Assembly: GCA_964423405.1 (NCBI GenBank)
Contig: CAYREY010000020.1
Location: 1 to 62,651 of the forward strand
Source: Bog-950 sp964423405
GTDB taxonomy: Bacteria; Bacteroidota; Bacteroidia; Chitinophagales; LD1
Direction of reading: 5' to 3'
DNA: 62,651 nucleotides
In this document: in pieces, positions 45,333 to 52,809 of the stretch
Layout of the letters: each line of letters starts with the position of its first letter
Position numbering within the stretch: the stretch's first letter is position 1
Notes under the pieces: model-generated
The model's database searches: none
Seen by the model: the letters and a program-made list of their open reading frames with translations, nothing else
Told to the model about the DNA's origin: nothing
Translations under genes and position numbers: made by a program

Positions 45333-45653
45333 TTATTTTGTAGTATCAGTAACGTGATTAGTGTGCGATGTATTGTTTTTGCATACAGCTAGCTCTTTGA
45401 GCAGGGTGTAGTTTTTTTCTATTAATGCTTCTTTCTTTTTACGCGACCAGCCTTTTATTTGTTTTTCAAATGCGATAGCCTGGTCATATCGTTGGAATTG
45501 TTCAATAAACACTAATTCAACAGGACGGCGGGTGTATGTATAGCAGGCATTATTTATCCCGCTTTGATGCTCGGCAAACCTCCTTTCTATGCTATTGGTA
45601 ACGCCTGTGTAGTATGAACCATCTGCACACTTTAGTATGTAAACGTATAGCAT
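45333..45653 (-). CDS. Small GIY-YIG endonuclease-domain protein
   Basis: 106 residues from the ATG at 45653 (LYVYILKCADGSYYTGVT, where the family starts; another ATG at 45671 adds six residues). It is a stand-alone URI/GIY-YIG domain. The YVYILKC...YYTG motif, catalytic Arg in SIERRFAEH and catalytic Glu in AFEKQIKGW are all present, followed by the usual basic helix (SRKKKEALIEKN). Single-domain proteins of this type are widespread and uncharacterised. The gene is bordered by inverted copies of the 12-base-loop hairpin repeat (45276-45303 and 45692-45716), an arrangement that suggests a small mobile unit. See finding. Confidence 0.85.
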   Translation of the reverse strand: MLYVYILKCADGSYYTGVTNSIERRFAEHQSGINNACYTYTRRPVELVFIEQFQRYDQAIAFEKQIKGWSRKKKEALIEKNYTLLKELAVCKNNTSHTNHVTDTTK

Positions 45654-45691
45654 TCCGGTATTGACTATCATACAACTAAATTAAAAAGTTA

Positions 45692-45716
45692 TGTCATGCT
45701 GAGCGGAGTCGAAGCA
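45692..45716 (+). repeat. Hairpin repeat, copy C, right border of the GIY-YIG gene
   Basis: TGTCA (45692-45696), stem TGCT, loop GAGCGGAGTCGA (45701-45712), stem AGCA (45713-45716). Same loop as copies A and B; stem shorter (4 bp). Confidence 0.85.
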
Positions 45717-45841
45717 CTGTTAGTTTAACTAAGCCTGCGCTTTATTTTTTATTTAACCAGTGTAATATTAGCAGGGTGGCTCACCGGTTATTTTGCTAAT
45801 GCGTTATTAACCAAATCAGAAATTCTTTTATTTTCCCATCC

Positions 45842-45867
45842 GGAGGCCGCACCCCTCCAGCTTTTTT
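45842..45867 (+). terminator. Terminator-like hairpin before the sterol reductase gene
   Basis: GGAGG (45842-45846) and CCTCC (45854-45858) with a 7-base loop, then AGCTTTTTT. It lies only 20 bases before the start at 45888 and is weak (5 bp). It could end transcription from upstream or act conditionally; no leader frame with a codon run was found. Confidence 0.4.
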
Positions 45868-45887
45868 ATTTAACCACATAACCACGC

Positions 45888-47210
45888 ATGAGCACCACAT
45901 CATCCATTGCGGGCGAAAACTTTTTTACCCGTACAGTAGTCCCGTTATTTCTTGTTTCTGTAACCCCCTTTTTTGCCATGCTGCTGTGGCATACCGCCGT
46001 TAACCTCGATGGCTCGTTCCTAAACCTGGGTAACGAGATACTAACCAAAGGCTTTTTTACGGTAGTAAACGAAGTGTGGTTCTCGCGCTTTTTTGGTACA
46101 GCCATAGCCTGGAAAATCATCGGCATATTTGCTGCCCTGCAATTGTTTTTAATGAAAGCCATACCGGCTAAAACCTTTACCGGTACTATTACCCCTATGG
46201 GTAACCTGCCCGAGTATAAAGATAATGGCCTTGCTTCATATATCATTACTTTTTTATTGTTCTTTGGTTGCTCGCTGGGCCTGCATTTGTTCGAGCCATC
46301 TATAGTGTACGAAAACTTTGGCGATATACTGGCGGCCTTAAACTTTACAGCGCTTGCGTTTTGTTTGTTCCTGTATTTTAAAGGGCGCTACTTTCCCTCT
46401 ACCACCGATAACAGCCACACCGGTAACTTTATATTCGACTACTACTGGGGCACCGAGCTTTATCCGCGCATATTTGGTTGGGATGTAAAGCAGTTTACCA
46501 ACTGTCGCTTTGGTATGACCGGCTGGGCAGTAATAGTAACCTCGTTTGCATTTGCGCAATACAAAATATATGGCACCGCCGATTGGTCGATAATAGTTTC
46601 TGCCGCGCTGATAGTAATATACCTGTTTAAGTTTTTTATATGGGAGGCCGGCTACATGCGTAGTATGGATATTATAGTTGACCGCGCCGGTTTTTATATC
46701 TGCTGGGGCTGTTTGGTATGGGTGCCATCGGTATATTGTTCGCCGGTGTTGTTTATGGTTAAGCACCCTGTAGGGTTGCCATTATGGGCTGCAGCATTAA
46801 TTTTTATTGCCGGCCTTGCTGCTATTGGTATTAACTATTGGGCCGACCGCCAGCGCCAGGTAGTACGTGCTACCGGTGGTAAAACCACTATATGGGGTAA
46901 AGAGCCTGTGCTGATACATGCTACCTACACCACCGAAACCGGTGAGAAAAAACAGAACCTGTTACTGGCTTCGGGCTTTTGGGGTATCAGCAGCCACTTT
47001 CATTATATACCCGAGTTAGCCGCTGCATTTTTATGGAGTTGTGCTACCGGATTTAGTTACTTAATGCCGTTTTTCTATTTTCTGTTTTTATGCATACTAC
47101 TTACCCATCGCTCGTTCCGCGATGAAGTAAAGTGCAGCAAAAAATATGGTGAGTACTGGCAGCAATACCGCAAGCTGGTGCCGTATAAAATTATACCGGG
47201 TGTAGTATAA
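45888..47210 (+). CDS. DHCR7/ERG24-type sterol reductase homologue
   Basis: 440 residues, about nine or ten membrane helices. The family blocks of 7-dehydrocholesterol/C14 sterol reductases are in order: GNFIFDYYWGTELYPRIFGWDVKQF (about 178-203), FGMTGWAVI, MDIIVDRAGFYICWGCLVWVPSVY (about 262-285), and at the end LLLASGFWGISSHFHYIPELAAA, then LLTHRSFRDEVKCSKKYGEYWQQYRKLVPYKIIPGVV, close to the sterol reductase signature. Eukaryotic members reduce a double bond of a sterol with NADPH; a homologue in Coxiella burnetii is functional on sterols. Sterol synthesis is not known in typical Bacteroidota, so the substrate is open. It is the first gene of a likely operon with 47215-49121. Confidence 0.85.
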   Translation: MSTTSSIAGENFFTRTVVPLFLVSVTPFFAMLLWHTAVNLDGSFLNLGNEILTKGFFTVVNEVWFSRFFGTAIAWKIIGIFAALQLFLMKAIPAKTFTGTITPMGNLPEYKDNGLASYIITFLLFFGCSLGLHLFEPSIVYENFGDILAALNFTALAFCLFLYFKGRYFPSTTDNSHTGNFIFDYYWGTELYPRIFGWDVKQFTNCRFGMTGWAVIVTSFAFAQYKIYGTADWSIIVSAALIVIYLFKFFIWEAGYMRSMDIIVDRAGFYICWGCLVWVPSVYCSPVLFMVKHPVGLPLWAAALIFIAGLAAIGINYWADRQRQVVRATGGKTTIWGKEPVLIHATYTTETGEKKQNLLLASGFWGISSHFHYIPELAAAFLWSCATGFSYLMPFFYFLFLCILLTHRSFRDEVKCSKKYGEYWQQYRKLVPYKIIPGVV

Positions 47211-47214
47211 TATT

Positions 47215-48114
47215 ATGAGCAAGCAAAAGTTATTCATAACCGGCGCATCGGGTTTTCTGGGCTATCATTTGCTGCATGTTGCGCAAAGGGAGTGGGAGGT
47301 ATACGGCATAGCCAATACTCACCACATCAACAGCAGCGGCGCAACTATTATTAATTGCGATATACGTAATTACATAGAGTTAGGTAACTATATCGATGAT
47401 ATAGAGCCGGATGTTATTATACATGCTGCTGCCATATCCGATGCTAATTTTTGTCAGCAGAATAAAGACATAAGCTATGCCGTTAATGTAGAGGCTACAA
47501 AAAATCTGGCCGGTATAGCTGCCGATTATAATATCCCTTTCGCTTTTACTTCTACCGATCTGGTGTTTGATGGTAAACAGGGGATGTATAGGGAGGAAGA
47601 TGATACAAATCCACTAAGTGTTTATGGTGAGCAGAAGTCTGAGGCAGAAGAGGAGATACGCAGTATTTATCCGAGCGCAACTATCTTCAGGCTGCCGTTT
47701 ATGATAGGTGCGCCGGAGGCTGGCAATAGCAACTACCTGAAGAGTTTTTTACAGCAGATTAGCGATGGTAAAAAAGCCACATTATTTTACGATGAGTACC
47801 GCAGTGTTTGCGGTGCTAAAAGTATTGCGCGGGGTATGTTACAGTTATTGGGCACCGGTAACGAGTTACCATCGGTGTTGCATTTGGCAGGTAGCGAAAG
47901 ATTGTCGCGTTATGATATTGGGTTGGCAATAGCTAAAGCATTTGGGCTTAGCGAAACAATGCTGCATTCAATGTCGCAAAAAGATTTACAGATGGCTGCA
48001 CCCCGCCCGGCCGATGTATCGCTGGATATATCAAAAGCGGTAGCTTTGGGGTACAAGCCGGTGGCCTTAGCCGAAGAGCTAAGCGCTATAGCCGGCAATA
48101 AATATTTTTTGTGA
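47215..48114 (+). CDS. NAD(P)-dependent sugar-nucleotide reductase/epimerase-like (RmlD family)
   Basis: 299 residues. An N-terminal Rossmann motif GASGFLGYHLL is followed by the RmlD-type DIRNYIELGNYIDDIEPDVIIHAAAISDANFCQQ, the Ser-Thr-Asp and YxxxK pair (TSTDLVFDGKQGMYREEDDTNPLSVYGEQKSEAE), and a C-terminal substrate domain. It is similar to dTDP-4-dehydrorhamnose reductase, but no rml genes are adjacent and the substrate is unknown. It begins 4 bases after the sterol reductase gene and its stop overlaps the next start (GTGA), so the three genes are almost certainly one operon. Confidence 0.82.
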   Translation: MSKQKLFITGASGFLGYHLLHVAQREWEVYGIANTHHINSSGATIINCDIRNYIELGNYIDDIEPDVIIHAAAISDANFCQQNKDISYAVNVEATKNLAGIAADYNIPFAFTSTDLVFDGKQGMYREEDDTNPLSVYGEQKSEAEEEIRSIYPSATIFRLPFMIGAPEAGNSNYLKSFLQQISDGKKATLFYDEYRSVCGAKSIARGMLQLLGTGNELPSVLHLAGSERLSRYDIGLAIAKAFGLSETMLHSMSQKDLQMAAPRPADVSLDISKAVALGYKPVALAEELSAIAGNKYFL

Positions 48115-49121
48115 AAGGGTTGTTAGGTATAGTTTTCCTTTTTGTGGTATCGGTAGCCTGTGCGCAAAGCACTGCGCCTTTGTTTCAGCCTGCACGCGTA
48201 GTATTTTACAATACCGAAAACCTGTACGATACCATTAACGACCCGCAGGTAAACGATGAAGAGTTTTTGCCATCATCGCGTAGCCAGTGGAATACAGAAA
48301 AATATACGCTCAAATTAAATCATACCGCTAAGGTGTTGGCATCGCTACTGGATACGATACAACCATTGGTAATAGGTTTAAGTGAAGTTGAAAACCGCCA
48401 TGTGTTGGAAGACCTGATAGCACAACCGGCGCTAAGTAAATACAAGCTAAGTATTATACATCACAATTCGCCCGATGAACGGGGAATAGATGTGGCGTTG
48501 CTGTACAACAGCGATATAGCGGAAAGTGTATTTGATGCCACATTACATGTTGAGCTGGGCGATAGCGACCGCACGCGCGATATATTGTATTTTAAAGCCT
48601 ACTTAACCGAAGAGTACCCGGTATGGTTTTTTGTAAACCACTGGCCCAGCCGCCGCACCGGTGCCGAAAGCGAAACGAAACGGTTAACAGCTGCAAATGT
48701 GTTGAAAGATAAAATAGATAACATCTACCTGGGTGAGCCTTACGCCCGTGTAATTGTAATGGGCGACTTTAACGATAACCCCAATGATAAAAGTGTTAAG
48801 CTTTTACAGCAACCGGTACCTAATGCCAACGCACCGGCGTTGGTTAACCTGATGCAGCCAATAGACCGTAACACTAATTTCTCGGTCCGGTATAAAGCGC
48901 AGAATGACTTGTTCGATCAGTTTACGGTATCTGCCAATTTGCTCGATAAAAGCAATCAGTATTTTATACGCAACAATCAGGCGTATATCTACGCGCCTGC
49001 GTGGTTGTTATTTAATCACCCTAAGTATGGGTTAATACCTAACCGCACCTACGCCAGTGGTAAATGGGTAGGCGGCTATAGCGACCACCTGCCGGTTTAT
49101 TTTGATGTGGTGTTTAAGTAG
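48111..49121 (+). CDS. Exported endonuclease/exonuclease/phosphatase family protein
   Basis: 336 residues, GTG start overlapping the upstream stop as GTGA. A short signal-like N terminus (KGLLGIVFLFVVSVACAQ) suggests export. The EEP fold is shown by FYNTENLYDTIND, SEVENRHVLEDL, ERGIDVALLYN, FFVNHWPSRR, VIVMGDFNDNPNDKSVK and the final GGYSDHLPVYFDV, with the conserved Asn, Glu, His and Asp residues of the metal-dependent site. Members cleave DNA, RNA or phosphoinositide/sphingomyelin-like substrates; a secreted phosphodiesterase is likely. Third gene of the operon. Confidence 0.85.
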   Translation: MKGLLGIVFLFVVSVACAQSTAPLFQPARVVFYNTENLYDTINDPQVNDEEFLPSSRSQWNTEKYTLKLNHTAKVLASLLDTIQPLVIGLSEVENRHVLEDLIAQPALSKYKLSIIHHNSPDERGIDVALLYNSDIAESVFDATLHVELGDSDRTRDILYFKAYLTEEYPVWFFVNHWPSRRTGAESETKRLTAANVLKDKIDNIYLGEPYARVIVMGDFNDNPNDKSVKLLQQPVPNANAPALVNLMQPIDRNTNFSVRYKAQNDLFDQFTVSANLLDKSNQYFIRNNQAYIYAPAWLLFNHPKYGLIPNRTYASGKWVGGYSDHLPVYFDVVFK

Positions 49122-49123
49122 CT

Positions 49124-49543
49124 TTATTCTGCCGGATATTCAAAATAATTCCTTTCGGTTTCGTAAAGCCTTACCTGCAGGTCGTACTTAGTATCTAACT
49201 TAGGGCGTAGCAGGTTGTATATTACTACGGTTATGTTTTCGCCGGTAGGGTTTAGCTCTTTAAACTCGGGGCAATCAAGGTTAAGGTTACGGTGGTCAAA
49301 GCGGTCGTGCACTTCATTTTGTATCAGGTCGCGCAGGTAGCCCAGGTCTATTACATAACCGGTTTCGGGGTCAATTTCGCCAATCACTTTTACATCCAGG
49401 CGGTAGTTGTGGCCGTGGTAGTTTTCGTTGGCACATAGCCCAAACACTTCTTTGTTTTTGTCATCGCTCCAGTCTTTACGGTACAGTCGGTGCGCGGCAT
49501 TAAACACTACTTTGCGGTAAACGGCTACTCTTGGGTTGCTCAT
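49124..49543 (-). CDS. queD: 6-carboxytetrahydropterin synthase (QueD/PTPS family)
   Basis: 139 residues. Zinc-binding His in FNAAHRLY and YHGHNYRLDV, a catalytic Cys in GLCANENYHGH, the DRFDHRNLNLD segment and a Glu near the end (LYETERNYFEY). It makes 6-carboxy-tetrahydropterin for queuosine synthesis; a pyruvoyl-tetrahydropterin synthase role is a less likely alternative. Convergent with the EEP gene (2 bases between stops). It is downstream of the mini HExxH gene, with 5 bases between them. Confidence 0.92.
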   Translation of the reverse strand: MSNPRVAVYRKVVFNAAHRLYRKDWSDDKNKEVFGLCANENYHGHNYRLDVKVIGEIDPETGYVIDLGYLRDLIQNEVHDRFDHRNLNLDCPEFKELNPTGENITVVIYNLLRPKLDTKYDLQVRLYETERNYFEYPAE

Positions 49544-49548
49544 ACAGT

Positions 49549-49860
49549 TTAATATTTCAGAAAGGCAAACATCCTTCTTCTTTTCAAGTAATCAAAATCT
49601 TTCTCCAGGGCATAAGCTTCGCGCTCAAATATTATGTACCGGTAGGCCTGGTAGTGGCTGCGGTGTTTGGCCAAGTGGTACAGGTAGTTTAGGCCGTAGA
49701 TGATATAGAAAGGCAGTATCAGCAACTCCAGCTGTTGGCGGTGGTGTATGCGCTCGTGGTTTATCAGTATGGCATCGTGCCGCATCTCATCTGTTTTGAT
49801 GAGTATAAACGGGTATATAGCCATAGCAGAGTAAGGCACTAAGCGGGTTATAAGTATCAC
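49549..49860 (-). CDS. Mini HExxH membrane-associated protein, unknown
   Basis: 103 residues, GTG start. HERIH (residues 35-39, in LINHERIHHRQQLELL) is an HExxH zinc motif, and a second acidic block FEREAYALEKD (78-88) could give a third ligand, so the layout resembles a minimal gluzincin metallopeptidase (like the M56 or M48 type). The hydrophobic segments ILITRLVPYSAMAIYPFILI and LELLILPFYIIYGLNYLYHL suggest membrane association. It is much smaller than known proteases of these types, so a structural or sensor role is possible. Probably co-transcribed with queD. Confidence 0.6.
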   Translation of the reverse strand: MILITRLVPYSAMAIYPFILIKTDEMRHDAILINHERIHHRQQLELLILPFYIIYGLNYLYHLAKHRSHYQAYRYIIFEREAYALEKDFDYLKRRRMFAFLKY

Positions 49861-49878
49861 TGTACATAATTAAACAAA

Positions 49879-49908
49879 AAGGGCCGCTCAACTGTTTGAA
49901 CGGCCCTT
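49879..49908 (-). terminator. Terminator of the collagen-like gene
   Basis: AAGGGCCG with TCAA continues to a stem against TTGA and CGGCCCTT; on the minus strand the T tract is TTTTTGTTT. It lies 24 bases after the stop of the collagen-like gene and just before the GTG of the HExxH protein gene. Confidence 0.75.
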
Positions 49909-49931
49909 CGGGTTATAGATTTTACATATTA

Positions 49932-51344
49932 TTAATCAAACTGCTGGTACTCCCATACGGCAGTAACAAAGTAGTCGTTGTCTTCTATCCAGCCGTTGCT
50001 GGTAAGCAGGCATAAGCGCAGGGCATCGCCTTTGCTGAACGACCAGTTGGCCGGTGCTACAAACTCGTAGTACTGTCCGTTATCAATACTGGTGTAGTTG
50101 GTGCCCACAAAGGTAGGAGTAGGGTTGGTGCCGTTGGTTTGGTTTACACTAAGGCCAAAGGTAAAGTTACTTAAGTCGTTACCTCCACCCGAACTGAAGT
50201 CGGCTACGCGTACAACTACTTTTACCAACCGGCCATTGTAAGGAGCTACCCAGGTGTGGCGGTAGTTCATGTTGCCGTTAATCTGGTCGTCGCTGCCATC
50301 GCCACCCGGGCTTGCCATCCATATTTTATGGTTGCCCTGTCCGCTCCAGTTGGGCAGGTTAAAGGTATGGTAGCTGCTTTCGCGCATGTAGCCAAATACG
50401 GTGCCCTGTACCTCTAACTTTGCGTTGGGGTTGGTAGTGCCTATGCCTACATTGCCGCCGTTGTTGTAAATGTTGTTGCTGTTGGTTACCCATTCGGTGC
50501 CGTTCCAGTAGGTGGTATTGCCGGTGGCTGTACCGTTAGGCAGCAGGCCGGTGTTGCCAGTGGGGCCGGTTGGCCCTGTAGCACCTGCGCTGCCAGCGGG
50601 CCCCTGTAGCCCATCGGCTCCGGTAGGGCCTTGCGGGCCGGTGCTGCCTGCTGTACCATCGTTTCCGGCAGGCCCCTGCGGACCTGTTGGGCCTGTAGCG
50701 CCTCCGCCTGCACCGGTAGGCCCGGTTTCTCCTGCGGGTCCTGTAGGGCCTGCTGCACCGGCTGCTCCATCACTACCATTGGGGCCTTGTGGGCCGGTTG
50801 GCCCGGTGGGGCCATCGTTACCGTTGTTGCCGGCTGGTCCGGTAACACCCTGTGGGCCCGTAACACCCGTACTACCAGCCAGGCCGGCAGCACCTGTTGC
50901 GCCGGCAGGGCCTGTAATACCTTGTGGCCCGGTAGGGCCAGCGGGTCCGGCGTTGCTGTTAGCCGCATACAAGGCGTAAGGCACGCTTATCAGTTGTGTA
51001 GCGCCCATATCTGTAAAGGTGCCTGTGTTATTTATATCTACCTCTACCTGTAAGTATTTAGCGCCCAGCCCCCAGTTTACTACAGCCAGGTTGTTTAACT
51101 GGCCTATTTCCAGATTAACCAGGCCAAGCTGGTTGGTGGTGGTGGTTTGGGTTTCGGTAAACACAGTGGTGCCGGTAGCGCTGCCATCGTGTATGGTAAA
51201 GCGGAATTTTACCGCTGTGTTGGCCGTTACGTTTCCATTGGTGTTTCTTACTACAGTTTGATAATTCATGCGCTGTGGTGACTGGGCCGATGCCGAAAAT
51301 GCGATGGCAAGGAGCCAGATAAGTACCAGAGTTATTTTTTTCAT
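49932..51344 (-). CDS. Exported protein with long collagen-like repeat
   Basis: 470 residues, signal peptide KKITLVLIWLLAIAFSASAQ. The N-terminal domain (SPQRMNYQTVVRNTNGNV to ISVPYALYAA) is homologous to that of the gene at 22243. It is followed by about 45 Gly-x-y triplets (from GPAGPTGPQG near 132 to GPTGPTGNTG near 270), nearly all GPx, GxT or GxA. A triplet block of this length can form a collagen triple helix. A GNVGIGTTNPNAKLEVQG motif and a beta-rich C-terminal domain (perhaps a trimerisation or binding head) end the protein. It is probably a surface fibre. Its length may vary between strains by repeat change. Confidence 0.75.
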   Translation of the reverse strand: MKKITLVLIWLLAIAFSASAQSPQRMNYQTVVRNTNGNVTANTAVKFRFTIHDGSATGTTVFTETQTTTTNQLGLVNLEIGQLNNLAVVNWGLGAKYLQVEVDINNTGTFTDMGATQLISVPYALYAANSNAGPAGPTGPQGITGPAGATGAAGLAGSTGVTGPQGVTGPAGNNGNDGPTGPTGPQGPNGSDGAAGAAGPTGPAGETGPTGAGGGATGPTGPQGPAGNDGTAGSTGPQGPTGADGLQGPAGSAGATGPTGPTGNTGLLPNGTATGNTTYWNGTEWVTNSNNIYNNGGNVGIGTTNPNAKLEVQGTVFGYMRESSYHTFNLPNWSGQGNHKIWMASPGGDGSDDQINGNMNYRHTWVAPYNGRLVKVVVRVADFSSGGGNDLSNFTFGLSVNQTNGTNPTPTFVGTNYTSIDNGQYYEFVAPANWSFSKGDALRLCLLTSNGWIEDNDYFVTAVWEYQQFD

Positions 51345-51566
51345 AGTGAGTTAATTTTGAGCTTACCTTATTAAGATACCCTAACGGGCTATTGTTTACA
51401 GGTAAATGTAGTAACCCTGGCCAAACATTCAGCAGATTCGTCCTAATATCCTTTTTTTAGTTTCCGGGCGGTTTCAGATGCTAAAAATGGCCTATAAATG
51501 AATGGGGTAGATAAGAGAGAAAGAGGGGCGTTGAGAAAAATATTTCACCATTTTTTTGATTTTTTC

Positions 51567-51596
51567 TTTGCTGATTAAAAACCTTTCATAAATTTG
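51567..51596 (+). promoter_or_regulatory. Promoter of the PorP/SprF gene
   Basis: TTTG (51567-51570), 18 bases, TAAATTTG (51589-51596). Expected start of transcription near 51602, about 28 bases before the ATG at 51630. Confidence 0.65.
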
Positions 51597-51629
51597 AGCA
51601 AGATTCACTAACCAATCTAACACATTAAT

Positions 51630-52709
51630 ATGCGTTTTTCTACCTTATTCAAGAGAAGTATTCTGTCTGCTGTAGTTGCAGTTTCTGCTCTTTCTACACA
51701 GGCGCAAGATCTGCACTTTTCGCAGTATTATACGCACGCTTCGTGGTTAAACCCGTCACTTGTAGGTAACTACGATGGTAGTTATCGTTTAGCTGCTATT
51801 TACCGTGACCAATGGGGTGCTGCTCTTGGTAAAAATGCATACCGCACTATTGGTGCCGATGTAGATTTCTGCTTGCTGGAAGGTTATCTGCGTACAGATA
51901 AACTTGCCATTGGCGTAGGCTTTTTTAACGACCGCTCTGGTGCAGCTGGCTTGTCTGTATTAAACGCAAACATCAGCGTAGCTTACCACAAAGGTTTTGG
52001 CAAACTTGGCCAGCACCGTTTAAGCATCGGCTTACAAGGTGCGTTCCTTCAAAAACGTGTTGAGGACCCAACCTTCGGCGATCAGTTCCAGGGCCACAAC
52101 CAAACCCCACTTAACGCATCGGCCGAAAACTTTAGCCGTGGTTTTATTCAGGGCGATTTCAACGCAGGTCTTTACTGGCGTTCTAACTTTAAAGACAAAA
52201 TAAAGCTGGGTGTAGGTTTTGGTGCTTACCACTTAATTACTCCTAAGCAAACTGTTGTTACCAACCAACAGACCGGCGAAACTGAAAAAGCAAGTGTTCT
52301 GCCACGTAAATTCAATGCAGATGTAAATCTGGAAGCTTTCCTTGATAAGAAAAACAAATGGTCACTATCTCCTGAGATTCTGGTAATGTACCAAGGTCCA
52401 TTTATGGAAATACTACCTGGTGTTTCGGCTACTTACTACTTTAATACCGGTTTCCGTAACAACAACAGCATCAGCGCCGGCCTTCGTTACCGTTATGCAG
52501 GTGTTAGCAATGGTACCAGCGATGCAGTTATACCTATGATTAATGCAGAATTCCGTAACGTACGTTTAGGCTTTGCTTACGATGTGAACATCTCATCGCT
52601 TAAAACATCTACCAATAACCGTGGCGGTTTCGAAATTTCGCTTTCTTATGTTGGCGAAACCATCAAATCGTTTAAGGCTAACAAATCGCTGCCAAGCCGC
52701 AGATTTTAA
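51630..52709 (+). CDS. PorP/SprF-family outer-membrane protein of type IX secretion
   Basis: 359 residues, exported (signal ending ALSTQAQ). The start of the mature part, DLHFSQYYTHASWLNPSLVGNYDGSYRLAAIYRDQWGAALG, is the family signature, followed by alternating beta strands of an outer-membrane barrel and the C-terminal aromatic pattern. PorP/SprF proteins help anchor and export T9SS cargo, often with gene-specific partners. The next gene encodes a PorE-like OmpA protein, separated by a terminator at 52747-52780. Confidence 0.92.
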   Translation: MRFSTLFKRSILSAVVAVSALSTQAQDLHFSQYYTHASWLNPSLVGNYDGSYRLAAIYRDQWGAALGKNAYRTIGADVDFCLLEGYLRTDKLAIGVGFFNDRSGAAGLSVLNANISVAYHKGFGKLGQHRLSIGLQGAFLQKRVEDPTFGDQFQGHNQTPLNASAENFSRGFIQGDFNAGLYWRSNFKDKIKLGVGFGAYHLITPKQTVVTNQQTGETEKASVLPRKFNADVNLEAFLDKKNKWSLSPEILVMYQGPFMEILPGVSATYYFNTGFRNNNSISAGLRYRYAGVSNGTSDAVIPMINAEFRNVRLGFAYDVNISSLKTSTNNRGGFEISLSYVGETIKSFKANKSLPSRRF

Positions 52710-52746
52710 TTGTTGAGATAAAGAACTTAATACATTCTAAATAATT

Positions 52747-52780
52747 AAAAAACCTGCATCCACAGTGCGGGTTTTTTTTA
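52747..52780 (+). terminator. Terminator between the PorP/SprF and PorE-like genes
   Basis: AAAACCTGCA pairs with TGCGGGTTTT (one G-U) around a 7-base loop and is followed by seven T. It would limit but may not abolish transcription of the next gene, for which no clear separate promoter is seen. Confidence 0.7.
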
Positions 52781-52809
52781 AGAAACAGGAACATAAAACC
52801 TAACCCCGC

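Noticed and set aside
50512..51053. Long plus-strand Pro/Ala/Gly-rich frames opposite the collagen-like gene
   Set aside because: They are the antisense of the Gly-x-y repeat and have no independent signal.
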